Source: Tetrahymena elliotti 4EA (taxonomy: Eukaryota > Ciliophora > Oligohymenophorea > Hymenostomatida > Tetrahymenidae). Taken from it: 64,000 nucleotides of DNA. Below, piece by piece: positions 40,401 to 57,272 of the stretch; positions within the stretch are counted from its first letter, which is position 1, and every line of letters starts with the position of its first letter. The stretch covers positions 524,547 to 588,546 of the forward strand of contig JH720332.1 in assembly GCA_000231825.2 (NCBI GenBank), read 5' to 3'. The position numbers were made by a program, and so were the translations under genes. Under the pieces are notes generated by a model, which was not told where the DNA came from, made no database searches, and was given only the letters and a program-made list of their open reading frames with translations.

Positions 40401-40566
40401 TAACTGTGCTAATAATGATGGAACTTAATATGTTATTTATTCAACTTCATTACTATGTGATTCGACCCACACTAAATGGACTTTATATTTTTTTTCCTAA
40501 TTTTCTTTTAAATTTTAACAATTATTTAAAAGAAGTAGAAACAGGGCTTTATTTTAGATGATTTGA
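28440..40566 (+). CDS. Giant cysteine-rich / beta-helix / multi-TM surface protein
   Basis: Starts at ATG 28440 with a signal peptide (MISTLLNLILFFIFLTFIVS). Verified exons: 28440-28671, 28734-29110, 29196-29397, 29496-30279, 30336-30412, 30565-30623, 30700-30913, 31506-31577, 31624-31978, and one from 32044. Later junctions are only partly resolved. To about 34700: repeated Cys-rich modules of furin/growth-factor-receptor type (for example CNIGYALHYKGTCTKCPLNC, CPDGCLDC, CSNC). About 34740-38340: a long Asn/Ile-rich region with GGAVYI, GGVFYI, GGGIFI, GGGIYF and GGGYYS turns, typical of right-handed beta-helices. About 38860-39590: a second Cys-rich part (TCLACLEKTYS, YCEDCDYQGKYW). From about 39650: several membrane helices (for example IISIIHLFAINFFTIL-like). 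Likely a plasma-membrane receptor or adhesin of the expanded ciliate family; ligand unknown. Exact stop uncertain; could be two genes. Confidence 0.65.
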
Positions 40567-40789
40567 GGATTAGACTAATCTGTGGAAACTCAATGAAACA
40601 TTTATCATTTACTTTGTTTATATTTAGCAAATTTGTAAATTAATTATTTGGGGAATGTGGAAGTGATTTGAAATAGCTTTTATAGCATGTAATAAACAGT
40701 AATCTTGTAAATGTTTAAATGATATACGATAGATTGAGAGTAATTATTTAAAGCAAATCAAAAAGGCTGACATAATTTTTATAAACTAA

Positions 40790-41046
40790 AATCTGATGAA
40801 TTATAAATTAAAAATTCAATTAAGAAAATAGCTAGTATAATTACTTGTTTAAAGCATCAAAATAATATCATTCAACACTAAGATCAACTTTTAAGATGAC
40901 CTCTTCAAATTAAAGTTAGAAATAAGTTTGCTTTTAATTAAATTAGAGGAGGCTTTGCCTGTTGCTAGTGAATAGTTTATAAAAAGTTTGGGATTTTTAA
41001 ACAACTTATAATGAAATTAAAATAAATAAAAATAATTGAAAAGTAA
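40790..41046 (+). promoter_or_regulatory. 5' flank of G, homologous to the flank of D
   Basis: This stretch aligns colinearly with about 15590-15881 upstream of paralogue D. Shared landmarks include AAATCTGATGAATT, AAGATCAACTTTT versus CAGATCAACTTTT, GGAATAAGTTT-like, GGGATTTTTAAA, and ATGATCCAAAATC at the start codon. It likely holds the shared core promoter and 5' UTR, but no specific motif can be assigned. Confidence 0.45.
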
Positions 41047-43104
41047 ATGATCCAAAATCCCCATTTACCATCTAACTTTTATCTTAAAAGCCAGTCTTCA
41101 GATTAAACAAAGTAAGTTTATTTTATATTACTTTTTAAATGAAAAAAAAAAATAATAAAAGAGCTCAACTGAACTCATTTGATGGCTCTTCTTAACCTAT
41201 TGCCCATCCTCCATAAAAATTCCTTCATAGATAAGAAGTTGACTTCTAAACAAAATTAATGATAAAGAGCAGAAATGAATTTCTTAAATCTAACAAGCCT
41301 TATGAAATCAGTAAAAAGATATATAATATTAATTTTTTTTATGAGAATTCAATAATAATTTAATTAGATGCTTCAGCCACGAACATAACAGAGGAAGATG
41401 ATGATGTATAAATATCTATAAATTCTATCAATTCATTGATGACTAAAAACTTCTCATCTTTTCTTGAGTAAGAAGATCAAGATAATAAAATCATTTTTAC
41501 TTTTTCTGGGAATTTTGATAACCAAATGAAAAGTAAATTTCATTTTAATAATATTTTCTTAAATTTTAACAGAAATACTAATCTAATAACAGATAGGTCA
41601 TAGAATGACTTATAAAAAAATATAAAATCTAAAGCAGATTATAATTAATAGAATTAGGTTCATAGCAAAGAAATGCAATAAAACTAATCCAGTAAATTTT
41701 AATTTTTTTATTCCAATTTTTATTCTATCTCTAATTATATAAAAACATAGATGATTCAGTTAAATGTTATTTAATCAATAATGATAATAAGACAAAGATT
41801 TCATTTGCCAAAAATGATGAGAAGTCAGAAATGGCTGTTCTAAACAATACATTTTAAAAGATTGCTTTCAAAGACTGTGTTTAAAAAAGTAATTAAATCT
41901 TAAATAAAATACTTTATCTTAGATTAATATCCTATTTGATTGATTGTTTTTTGGTGGTTATTTTAAAAAATAATTCATTTTAAATAGAGAAAGACGATAG
42001 CTAAAAAATGAATAAGTAGATTTAGATTTTCTTAACTAAATGTGAAGAAAAAAGTCAACAATAATAAGGTAATGAACCAATGATTGGTTAGATAATTTTT
42101 TTTACGAACTTTTTTTAAAATAAATAGAGATCATTTACAGAGCAAATAATACTGAATAAGTTAAAAAGACTATATTAAAGGAATCAAAATCTTGGGAATA
42201 AGAATCAAGTAAATTTTTCAATTAAGAAAAAAAAGTATTGATTGATTGATGTTAATTATTTTTTAATAATTTAGTTTATTTTCAAGATGCTTAAGATAAT
42301 AAAGAAACAAAAGAAATCTTTGTTGATTAATGCCATGCTTTGAATGAAGAACTCCTTTAAAAACTTATTTTTAATGATGTTTCTAACTCTAATGATGCAA
42401 AGAGAAAATATTTTTTTAGTGAACTAGTGACCAAAATATCTCATTCTGGAGAGAGATAAAAAAGAATAATATTCTTGACAAACAATCCCTTTTTTGCTCT
42501 GAAAAATCTTAAAGGTTTAAGCAGTGTTTAAAAATTTGAAATATAAGAAATCAATAAAATAGTAGTTGAATATCATAATAAGAACATGTGCTCGATTGTG
42601 GTGAGAAACATGTTTAAACTAAGCTTAAAAATTAATCATATTGAAGAATTGATCTTAATCATTCAAAATATATTTAAACATTTATAAAGTACTAATAATC
42701 TTTTAATTTACAAAGAGTAAAGTCAAGATTAAACCAGCAGAGATGTAGAAAGCATAATTTCTTAAAAAGCGGAATAGATTAATATTTGTTTTTAAACAGA
42801 ATTTTATGTTTTGATTTAGAAATTAGAAAACCAATATCTATAAAATAACTCTCAAATCCAAGGTCTAATCTAAATATTCTAATGTAGTGTCTGCATTGCA
42901 AGTCTAGAAAAATGTGAAGGTTTGAATAGACTCCTAGAAGTAGACCTAATAAAAATTGATTTATAAAAAAAATGCTTCTTGTTTTAATCAAAAAAAAATT
43001 CAAGCTTATTATTTGCTATCAAACTGCTTAAAGAAACTGAATTTAATAACTTTTTTGAAAAAATATATAATTTTTATGAAAATAAAAAACATTTATCAAA
43101 TTGA
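41047..43104 (+). CDS. TH1-like domain protein, paralogue G
   Basis: Intact 535-residue gene. Exons: 41047-41111, 41162-41310, 41368-41532, 41593-41691, 41751-41888, 41988-42068, 42128-42208, 42275-43104. It has the same eight-exon structure and phases as D. Begins MIQNPHLPSNFYLK, then LNSFDGSSQPIAHPP, the acidic NITEEDDDVQISINS, a diverged QKIAFKDCVQK in place of KKVSFNDYIQK, and SKSWEQES. The last exon has YFFSELVTKISHSGERQKR followed by IIFLTNNPFFALKNL, the helix IEELILIIQNIFKHL, and LEKCEGLNRLLEVDLIKID. Stop TGA 43102-43104. It lies about 23 kb downstream of its sister D, with the giant surface-protein gene, the tRNA and paralogues E and F in between. TH1-like assignment is by pattern only. 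Confidence 0.8.
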
Positions 43105-45659
43105 CTAATTTATTTATTTATTTAATTGTTCTACTTAATATTATATTTATATTAAAAAATATATAATGATTAATTAAAATATCATCTAATTGAGCTGAGT
43201 TTTCTTTTATTATTAAGATTTGGTAATTTATTCTTTTGTAGTTAATATCTCTTCTTTTTGAGTTGATTTTTCTTTTATTATTCAGATTTGGCAATTTATT
43301 TTTTTGTTGTTATTTTTTAATTGAAAAACTCATTTTCAATTTTCAGTAAAAGAAAAAAGAAAAAATGAAAATAACATTTTCCTATTAATAATATGATTTC
43401 ATAATTGAAAAACAAAAGATAATAATAATTTTTATTTTCTAAAAATTCTATTCATTTTTACAATAGCAGAAACTTTTATGATTTCTTTAATGGTCATCAT
43501 TCAAATAAATTAGATGAAAATTTCATAAATTCACATTTCACATTTTTTTTTTATTACTATTTTTGATTAATTATTTCGATATTTGAGGGTCTTTCAAAAA
43601 AATATGGTTTTTCATTTAATATTTAAAATTTAATAACTTTTTAAAGTTTAATACTGTACTATTTCAAACTTTGCAAGAGAAAAACTGAATAATTTATATT
43701 GAGCTGTAAATATCAAAATATTGGGGTTGAGTGAAATATTATAAATATAAAAAAATGTTATCATACAAATTAAGAGCTTATTAGATTTTTTTAAGATTAT
43801 TTCATTTTTTGTTAGGTTTTTATTTTGATTATTTACCTTTTCTTGAATATTTATAATAATTAAATTATTATAGTAATTAAAGATAATATTGTTAAATTTT
43901 TTATAAAATTCATTTAAGCTAAGGAAAATAGATAGCTCAGTATTATTATTTACATCTTCAATAGTTTTTATTTCATCTTAGTTTTAATTTGTTGATATTC
44001 CTTAGAATACTGGTTAATTCAAAAAAAATTATCCAGAAATTTGCGAATTTTAATAATTTGGTGCAGCTAAATTATTTATTTGAATTCTTTGATGTAGCAT
44101 TATTAAAAGATTGAATGAGATTGGTTAAAAAATAAATAAATGCTTAATAATTTAAAATGCTTGTTATTTCAGTTAATTATATGTATTCATTATTATACTA
44201 TTATTTTATCTTGTAATGGTTTATTATGATTTAATTTGATTTTTTCATACAAATTTCATTAGGTGTGCAAAATGTGATTTCATCTATCTCTTGAGTAAAT
44301 TTTCTTTTATAGTAAGTAGTTAATCAGTCAATTAGAGGACATTACACTTAATTAAATAATATTAGATTTTAAAGCACTATTTATTTCAGCAATATCATGT
44401 GTAATCATAAATATTGTGTACTATTATTTTATATGTGCGACTAATCATGAAGTTATTATTAAATATATTTTTTTAAATATAAATTTCATTGCCTTTTTAG
44501 TAGCTTAGTTGCATATTCTTTAAGCTCATATTTACTCTGTGATTTGCCACTTGAGCAAATTTCTTTTGATCATAAGTAATCAGTCAAAATTGAAGATATT
44601 ACACTTAATTAGATAGTATTAGGTTTTAAAGTTCTTTCTATTTCAGTAATATAATGATGTATTAATTATTAATTTCGTACTATCGTTTTATCTATAATCA
44701 TTAATCATGAAATTATTATTAATTATACTTTTTCAATACAAATTTTATTTATGTGCGCAAAGGGTTATTTAATCTATCACTTGAGCAAATTTTCTTTTAT
44801 CATAGTTGATCAGTCAATTAAAGGAAATTACACTTAATTAAAAATGAGTGACTAATTAAATTTAATCAAATTTTTAACTTCATTCTTTTAATTTTTGAAA
44901 ATTAATACATTTACTCTTTTTGAAATTTTTCATTCCTCATTTTCTGAATTTAGAATTTTGACTTAATAGCAAGTAAAATGAATTATTTTGAATGTTTAAA
45001 TAATCTATAAGATTAGAATTTCTATATTATTATCCAAAAGGAACTTTAGAGCAAATTTTTCATAATAAAATTAAAAAATGTAAGTATCTACTCACTATCC
45101 ATCTTTAGTTTGTTTGATAAAATTATCAAATTATTTGCTTGATTGTTTTTGGTAATGAAGAAGAAAATCAAGAAATGAAAGATAATATTAAGTATATATA
45201 ATAAGATAAATTATTTGAATTAATAATATAGAATCTAAAAATTTTCTTTTACAAATCAATCTAAATTCCTTTATTAATTAATTAATTGCCTCTATCTTCA
45301 ATTAAAGATAGATACTTTAAGACAAAAACATAAAAAGTAATCTATTCCATCAGTATTTATTGCTAATGTAAAAAATGCAGGAAATTAAAATGAATTTTTA
45401 TTTTAGATTTAGGTTTTAGGAATGGCAGCAATAATATGGTGATTACATTTTTTATTTAAATTTTAATTATATTTGTTTTTGTTAATGAATTAATAGCATT
45501 TATTACTTACATATGGCTACTCATAATAAATAATTAAAAAGTGTATCCTTGATTACTTGAATATGATCAGAATTGATTAAACTTTAATTATTTTAAATGA
45601 TACATTCAATCAATCTAAATATTGTAAAGTAATCAATTAAAGAAAATACAATTAAGTAA
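43105..45659. other. Spacer G-ABC1
   Basis: Non-coding. The first part (to about 43330) resembles the 3' flank of paralogue D and contains a short internal duplication around TTTTATTATTCAGATTTGGC. From about 43995 it is the proximal part of the ABC segmental duplication, including three tandem units listed separately. Confidence 0.55.
44095..44845. repeat. Three tandem units of about 245 bp upstream of ABC1
   Basis: Each unit has the same order: a TGATTTCATCTATC- or TTTAATCTATC-like start, CACTTGAGCAAATTTTCTTT, a GATCAGTCAATTA-like segment, ATTACACTTAATTA, a TATTTCAGCAATATCATG-like segment, ATTAATCATGAA(A/G)TTATTA, then an AATTTCATT-like end. Units diverge moderately. The same array, interrupted by an insertion, precedes ABC2. 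Confidence 0.7.
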
Positions 45660-50882
<5,223 letters not shown>

Positions 50883-50897
<15 letters not shown>

Positions 50898-52850
50898 AAA
50901 CTGTTAATTTATTGTTATAGATTATTTCAACTACCCAGTTTTTTATGTGAATATATATATGTAAAATTATTAAATAATATTTTTTAAAAAATTTATATGC
51001 TATTTTAATAATAAAACTAATGAAATTATTCGAAGTAAAATGATGGCAGAGCATAGTATATTTTCTTTTTAAATCATATTTTTATTGGTTTATTTTAAAA
51101 AGTGATTTGCTATTAATTATTACAGTTAGTTTTTTTCTTTTGGTGAGTGTTCTTTCTTTTCCTAGTTTTTAATTTCTTAGAAATCTACTTGTTGTAAGTT
51201 AGGAGTCGTCATCATTGTTTTGATAATCTGAGTAGGTTGGCTAATTAATTAATTCTAGCATTGTTATAATTTGTTTAATTCTTTCTTTTAGTTGTTGATT
51301 TGACTACTATAATTCTGCTATTTTTAACTCCTTTTTTAAGAATTATTTTGAGTAAATTAAGGATAGGTAAACTAAAAATTTAGATTAATAACATAAGTTA
51401 TTTTTTGGTCATCTTTATTCAACTCTTAGAATAAGCTCTGTTCATTTTTACTTTAAAAAATGTTAAAAAAACTGTAAATTGGATTAAACTAGCATACACG
51501 ATTAGATAAAACTCATTTGAAAAGTTTTAAACAAACTCAATATCATTTTTGAGTGAACTTGCAAACTGTTAAGTGTTTTCGTCTATCATCTCAATAAGCA
51601 TGTCATCTAACTAAAATTCAAAAGAAAACATACCTTATAAAATAATCAAAGACTCTTTAATAGGCGATCTATTTCTTGGAACAAAATTAGTTAAACCATC
51701 AATCAGTTACTAAAGATGTTTGTTAATAAACAAAATTGTTAAATTCATTGTCATAATTTAACTTCTTGTGTTTATTAATTGCTAATTAGAAATCTATTCC
51801 CTAGACCATTGTATAAATTAGATATCCATTTTATAAGTTGTCTAAATTAAAACATAATATTTTATATTTGGTTTTATATCTAAAGAGCATGCTTCACTCT
51901 TTTTAAATTAATAAAAACAATATTAATTAATTAGTGTTTAACTAAATCATTTTCTTACTCTATTGCTTGGTTCATTTTTCACATTGACACCTAATTTTTA
52001 ATATTCATTAAATTAAACCTTACCTGCATCTGATTAAGGGTCATAGCACTCAGGTGCTTGATACAAGAAGTTTCCCATCTTATTGTATAATTTAAATATC
52101 TTATGGGAAGAGGAAAAAGATAAATGTTTACATATTAATTAATGGCATAACTTGATTTGATTATTAGATTATCTGCTAATCCAAAATCAGCTATTCAATT
52201 AAATGGAGTTTAGAGATTGTTAAGATTATTTATGAATAATTTACAAACAACTGCATTTCCATTGTAGTCAATTAAGATATTGTACATTTTTAGATCATTA
52301 ACAATACAACTCTTAGAAACAAAAATATTTTATATTATTTTTTATCTAATTAGCTGCTAAGAGTTTTTAAAAATATTCTCACCACTGCTAATTACTAACA
52401 ATTAAAATATTTAAAATAATAACTACTATTTAAATTCATTATTTTGAAATAATAATTTATTCAAGCTATTTTAGAACCATAAAATATCTAATATTAATTT
52501 GATTGATAAATTAATATATCTTTTATCTTTTATAATAATTTGATTGATAAATCATTTTATTTTTCATCTAAAAAATAATTTTCTTGTGTATTTTAGCAAT
52601 TTTTTCTTATGGAAAGCTATTATAAATTATTATATTTTTTATTTTCTAATTTCTTAATATTCTTCTCCAATTCATCAGCTACTTACTGCTGTTTTCTTTT
52701 ATTACTATATGACTATTGAAGTATCTAAAAATTATTAATCAGTAATCTTAATTATTTCTACTTTTTGAAAAATAGAGAAAGCCACTAAAAATTTAAGCTT
52801 TTATAGAAAAGTTCAAAAGCATTTGAATTTTAAAATGGAAATAATATTAA
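50883..52850 (-). CDS. Divergent protein-kinase-like gene
   Basis: Minus-strand exons, high to low: 52245-52487, 52132-52190, 52024-52078, possibly 51959-51990, then from 51898 downward. They encode IKLILDILWFQNS-like sequence just upstream, then CIVNDLKMYNILID (catalytic loop), SDFGLADN (Mg loop), MGNFLYQAPECYD (APE motif), SEACSL (the SDxWSL position), and GLTNFVPRNRSPIKES (the conserved Arg near the C-lobe end). A Gln/Asn/Lys-rich tail follows, open to TGA at 50883-50885. His-Arg of the HRD motif is replaced by Val-Asn, while Asp, Lys and Asn of DLKxxN and the DFG Asp remain. I could not identify a glycine-rich loop or VAIK lysine in 52490-52850, so the N-lobe may be diverged, elsewhere or lost. 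Its end overlaps the ABC copy-1 stop by about 15 bp, convergently. Confidence 0.55.
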
Positions 52851-54301
52851 CACAACAAAAAATTAAAATGATAATTGAAAAGAAAATATTCAAAATAAGT
52901 TTTAGATTTCTTAAATTAAATATAAAATTCAGAGTAAAATGATATTCAAAAATAAAAGCTTAGCTAAATCTAGAAACAAACTGTTGTAAATAGTTAAAAT
53001 ATACTTTTTCTTACTTCTTAATTCATCTTTTTATTGTTTAAATATGTTAGTTTAATGATTTATTAAAACATTGAAAAAAGTTAAAATAAACTTTTTTTTG
53101 CTTGTTAATTCATCTTTGACTTTTTGTTTGTGTTTTTCTGTCTATCTTATTTTAATTATTATCAATGATTTTTCTTATTTTTGTAAAATCATTTTAAACT
53201 AATTAAGGTTGTGTTTGCTAAGCAAGATGGGAAGCAGTTTTTTGATAATATAAAAGGAGAAAAATAATTAATTTATTTTAATTAGAAATGATATAAAAGT
53301 AATTAATTAAATATTTATTATATTATTTATCCCTTTAATTAAATGACTAATAAATAATACATACCATATTATTTGTAAATTTTTTGAATCTATTATTTTT
53401 TAGTAAATACAGTTAATTTAGCACTAAAAAATAAATTTGAAAGTGCTTCAAATAAACTGTTTTCTGTCTTTAAAGAGGTTTTACACTTCTCTTGCCTCAT
53501 AAAATATAATAACTTATTATATTAGGAAAAGGAAAATTAAATAATTAATTGATTGATTTTTAATTTTATAAAAGTGCTAAATAAATAATATTCTTTTGTC
53601 ATTTTTTGTAAGCGTTTTAAAAATTTTTAATTCATTTTCTTCTTTATCTCTAATTTATGTTTAATAATTTTATTATAAAAAAATTATAAGCCTCTCTTTG
53701 TGATTTGTGGATGATATATCACCATTTATTTAATTCTAAAAAGTAGAAAAATAGAGAACTAAAAACAAGAAAAAAGCAAATGATAATAACAATCAAAGAT
53801 TTTTATTTTTTTTATTTAAAAAAAAAAAATTAATAAATTAAGATAAAATTTACAAGTAACAACATAAATTAATTACATATTTTAACTTATTTATTTATTC
53901 ATTTTCATATTCCTTTTTATTTTATGGTTTAGGTGTATCTCATATATGATATTGATCCTATTTTTGTATTTCTTGAATCTAATGACACTCCTTAATAGAT
54001 CTTCGAACTTTTATATATTAATTTTATGTTTTTTATTTTCTAAAAAAAATAGCATGATTATTAAATAAATTTACTTTCTGATATCATAAAAATTTTTTAA
54101 AGATAATAAGTTGTCTTTAAGTATATCTTTCAAATTTTACCTAATATTAATTCAAAATTAAATTAATTTTACTTTTTATCTATCATTAATCCAAATATTT
54201 ACTTTCTTTTTATTTTAGATCAAAAATTAAAAGATGATTCACTTTTGAGATGAATTTTACCAGCTTAATTAAAAAGTTGATTGATTAATGAACTAGTCTT
54301 G
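52851..54301. other. Spacer between kinase-like gene and 54.3-kb gene
   Basis: AT-rich, divergent-promoter position (minus-strand gene to the left, plus-strand gene to the right). I see no gene or clear element; low-complexity A and T runs dominate, for example around 53800-53850. Confidence 0.5.
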
Positions 54302-57272
54302 ATGAAAACATATTAAATCTCTTACAAGCTATGTTTTTGGTTAATTTGTTTGATTTTACAGCCTTTTAATATTAAAAGTAATTAAATCAAAACCATAAGC
54401 AAAATAGCAATTTACTCGCTAAATGAATTAATTAATTATTTTAAAGTAAATTCTAATTGATACTGAGTTCTTCTATAAAAATGTTACTATCTTTTAAATT
54501 AAAATAATAAGTACTTCATCTAAAAATCAAGAAAATCTTACTCGCTTTTTGAATTATTTAATAAAGGAATTTATTCATTTTTGAAACTTTCTGTAATTTT
54601 ATAGGAATGATTACCAGCTAAATTGACTTTTTATTAAATTGTAGAATTATTATAAGCTGTTTAGTATTTCACAATGAAGTTTACTTCCTAAATTTTATTT
54701 TAAATTGATTAAATTATTTATTTTATATATAAAGAAATACTGGAACGAGCTCAAAATCCCAAAACCCAAACAGCCCTCAACATTTTCTTGACAAACTGTT
54801 TCATAGATTTATTTATAATAAATTTTTAGTAGAACCATTAAAAGTATTAAAAGGTAAATATTTGTTTATTTTCTTTATGATTAATTAAATATTGGAAATT
54901 AATTTCTTTAGTAAAGTGCAAAAAGAAATCAAAAAAATTCTTATAAATTGATCATTTTAAATCACAAAAAAAATTATGATAAATAAGTATTTAATAGACA
55001 TTAGATGCTATTTTTTGAAAAATTCCATATTTTCAGATAATCAGTTTTGTCATTTTTTAACCACTAAAGAATCTTTTGTTAAAATTCTTTTATTTAAAAA
55101 AAATAACAAAAAAAAAACTAACTTTTTATTACTGAAGCTCTTTTAAAAGCAAAAAAAAGGCATTTTCAAAATATTTTGTCAAAGATAGATATTTCCTAAT
55201 ACAGGAAGCATATACATAAACAATCCTACAGAAATTACCAAGCCAATTTACAGACAAAGGAGCAACAATGAAAAAATATTTAGTTATTACTACCTCATCT
55301 AATTCTTGAATTTGATCTTTAATTGATTAGAATTAAAATAAAAATGATAACTTTCTGTGTCTTCTGATAAACTTACAAAAATGTGAGAATAAGAATAGTA
55401 AGTGAGGGATAAAATAATTTGCTTTATCAATAAATAATTTTACAAACTGTTCTCAAATGAATATAAGCATACAATTACTAAGATAAATGAGATTTAAAAA
55501 AATCCATTTGTACTTCTATTAGGTAACTGAATTTTACTTTTGCAAAAATAATTTTATAGGAATAAAATAAAAATGAATTTATTCTAATATTACTTTTTGA
55601 TATTTGACAGATGATCATTTAAATTCTGCTTCTTTCTATTATTCCACACCTTTCTTTTCTTTGCTAAGCTTATTATTATCAATCATTCAGTCTAAATTTT
55701 TCTAATTTTCAGCTATAAAATATAATAATACTAAAATAAAAGAGATACCTTTTATTCTTAAGAAATACTATGTTTTGATTAAAATCACTAGTTCACTGAT
55801 TTACATTAAAATTATTTGTTTTATTATTCTTTTTGATAAATTTCTTTATAAAAATATTTTACTGTTCATTCTATTACTCATTAAGAAAAATTTGGATGTC
55901 CTATATTTATAAATTATATAAAAAATTGATCTATATATTCTTATAGTCCAAAGAAACTGATGAAATTTCATTTATCAACAATGATATAAATTTCTTTTTC
56001 TAAATTATTGTCAAATGGCTATCAAATTTTTCATTTGACAATTTTGAAAGATTATTCAAATTTCTTTAAGACTCGTAATATTTGAAACTGTATTTAGTAA
56101 GCATTTTAGGGTTTGTTATATGAATTAAATAAGCAATTAGTTTTTGAAGAGGAAATTAATAAAAGTAAATAAATAAATTATTTTTGAAGCTAATTAAATT
56201 TTACAAAAATTGATGTTAAATTTGATAATTTTCATTAATCTTTTTAAAATTTTAAATCTGATAAATAAAGATAGCAGACAAACAACTTAAAAGATAATAC
56301 CAGTAGACATGGATGGTACTGAAGCAATAGCCTTTAGATTAATATTAATCAATTACTCAAATCAAACTTAAGAAATATTTGATGTAAAATTAAAGAGATC
56401 AAATTAGTACAGAGAATTACTATAGTCATAAATCATAGACCCATATGGATACTTTTATTAGCAGAAGTAATAGGAAATTCGTTTGAAAATTACAATTTAA
56501 TTCTAAAATATTATATTATATTGGTTATTGTATAGATATACATGTATTTGTTAAGCACTCACTCCAATTTAATACTTAAACAATTTTGAAAAGTAGATTT
56601 TAAAAATTATTTACTTAAAGATTGATATATTAAATAAAAAACTGTAATTAATATTTATGGGTTTATCTATAAGGAAGATAAAAGAAATATTTTATATTTA
56701 TAAAAGAAATATATCTTCTTTTTTGAAATTAATAAATATATTTAATTAAAAGGAATTGTTAAAAAATGAATAGAAAAAATGATATTTTTTTTGAGGAAAA
56801 TTAACATGTTGATGTTGTATGTTTGTTTAGAACTTTTTTATTAGAATCTTAATGTAAAAATATAAAACTTTATCTGGACAAATCAAGGTATTTAATGAGT
56901 GAGTAATTTGTAAAATTTTTGATCAAATATTCCTGGTTTCCATCATAAAAAAATACTACTATAATAAGGCTACAAATCAGCTACTATCATTATTCCAATT
57001 TAATTAGTTAGTTAGTTAGTTTCATTGCTGGACTAGAGAAGAGATAAAATCCAACTATTTTACTAAAAAAGCTGAAATCTGTTGATTATTAGATTTTTTT
57101 GTTACTATTTTTATTAAAGGTACTCTTAATATAAGGTGAAGATGATTTTTTTCCAAATAAATTTTTAAATTAAAATGATTTTAGAATTTTGATATCCAAT
57201 TCAGAATATTCTTTCTTGCAATTTATTTATTTATTTGCTTACATATTGCAATTTTATAATCAGCATTACTGA
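54302..57272 (+). CDS. Unrecognised multi-exon gene
   Basis: Phase-consistent exons: 54735-54853, 55205-55282, 55611-55897, 55947-56110, 56278-56643, 56753-57272 (stop TGA 57270-57272). They encode FLDKLFHRFIYNKFLVEPL, GSIYINNPTEITKPIYRQRS, a hydrophobic part (STPFFSLLSLLLSI, IICFIILFDKFLYKNILLF), ETDEISFINNDINFFF, IPVDMDGTEAIAFRLILI, DPYGYFYQQKQQEIRLK, and HVDVVCLFRTFLLES. A putative first exon (54302-54445, MKTYQISYKLCFWLICLI) resembles a signal or anchor segment, but its join to 54735 is unresolved; one or more exons around 54600-54700 are missing from my model. I do not recognise the family. At least one and probably two membrane segments suggest a membrane protein. Coding composition and the consistency of five junctions make it a real gene rather than chance. 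Confidence 0.5.

Noticed and set aside
42779..43003. Minus-strand ORF of 74 residues
   Set aside because: Antisense shadow of the conserved C-terminal region of paralogue G.
44095..44845. CRISPR-like array
   Set aside because: The units are long (about 245 bp), diverged tandem repeats without short identical repeats and unique spacers, and the genome is eukaryotic.
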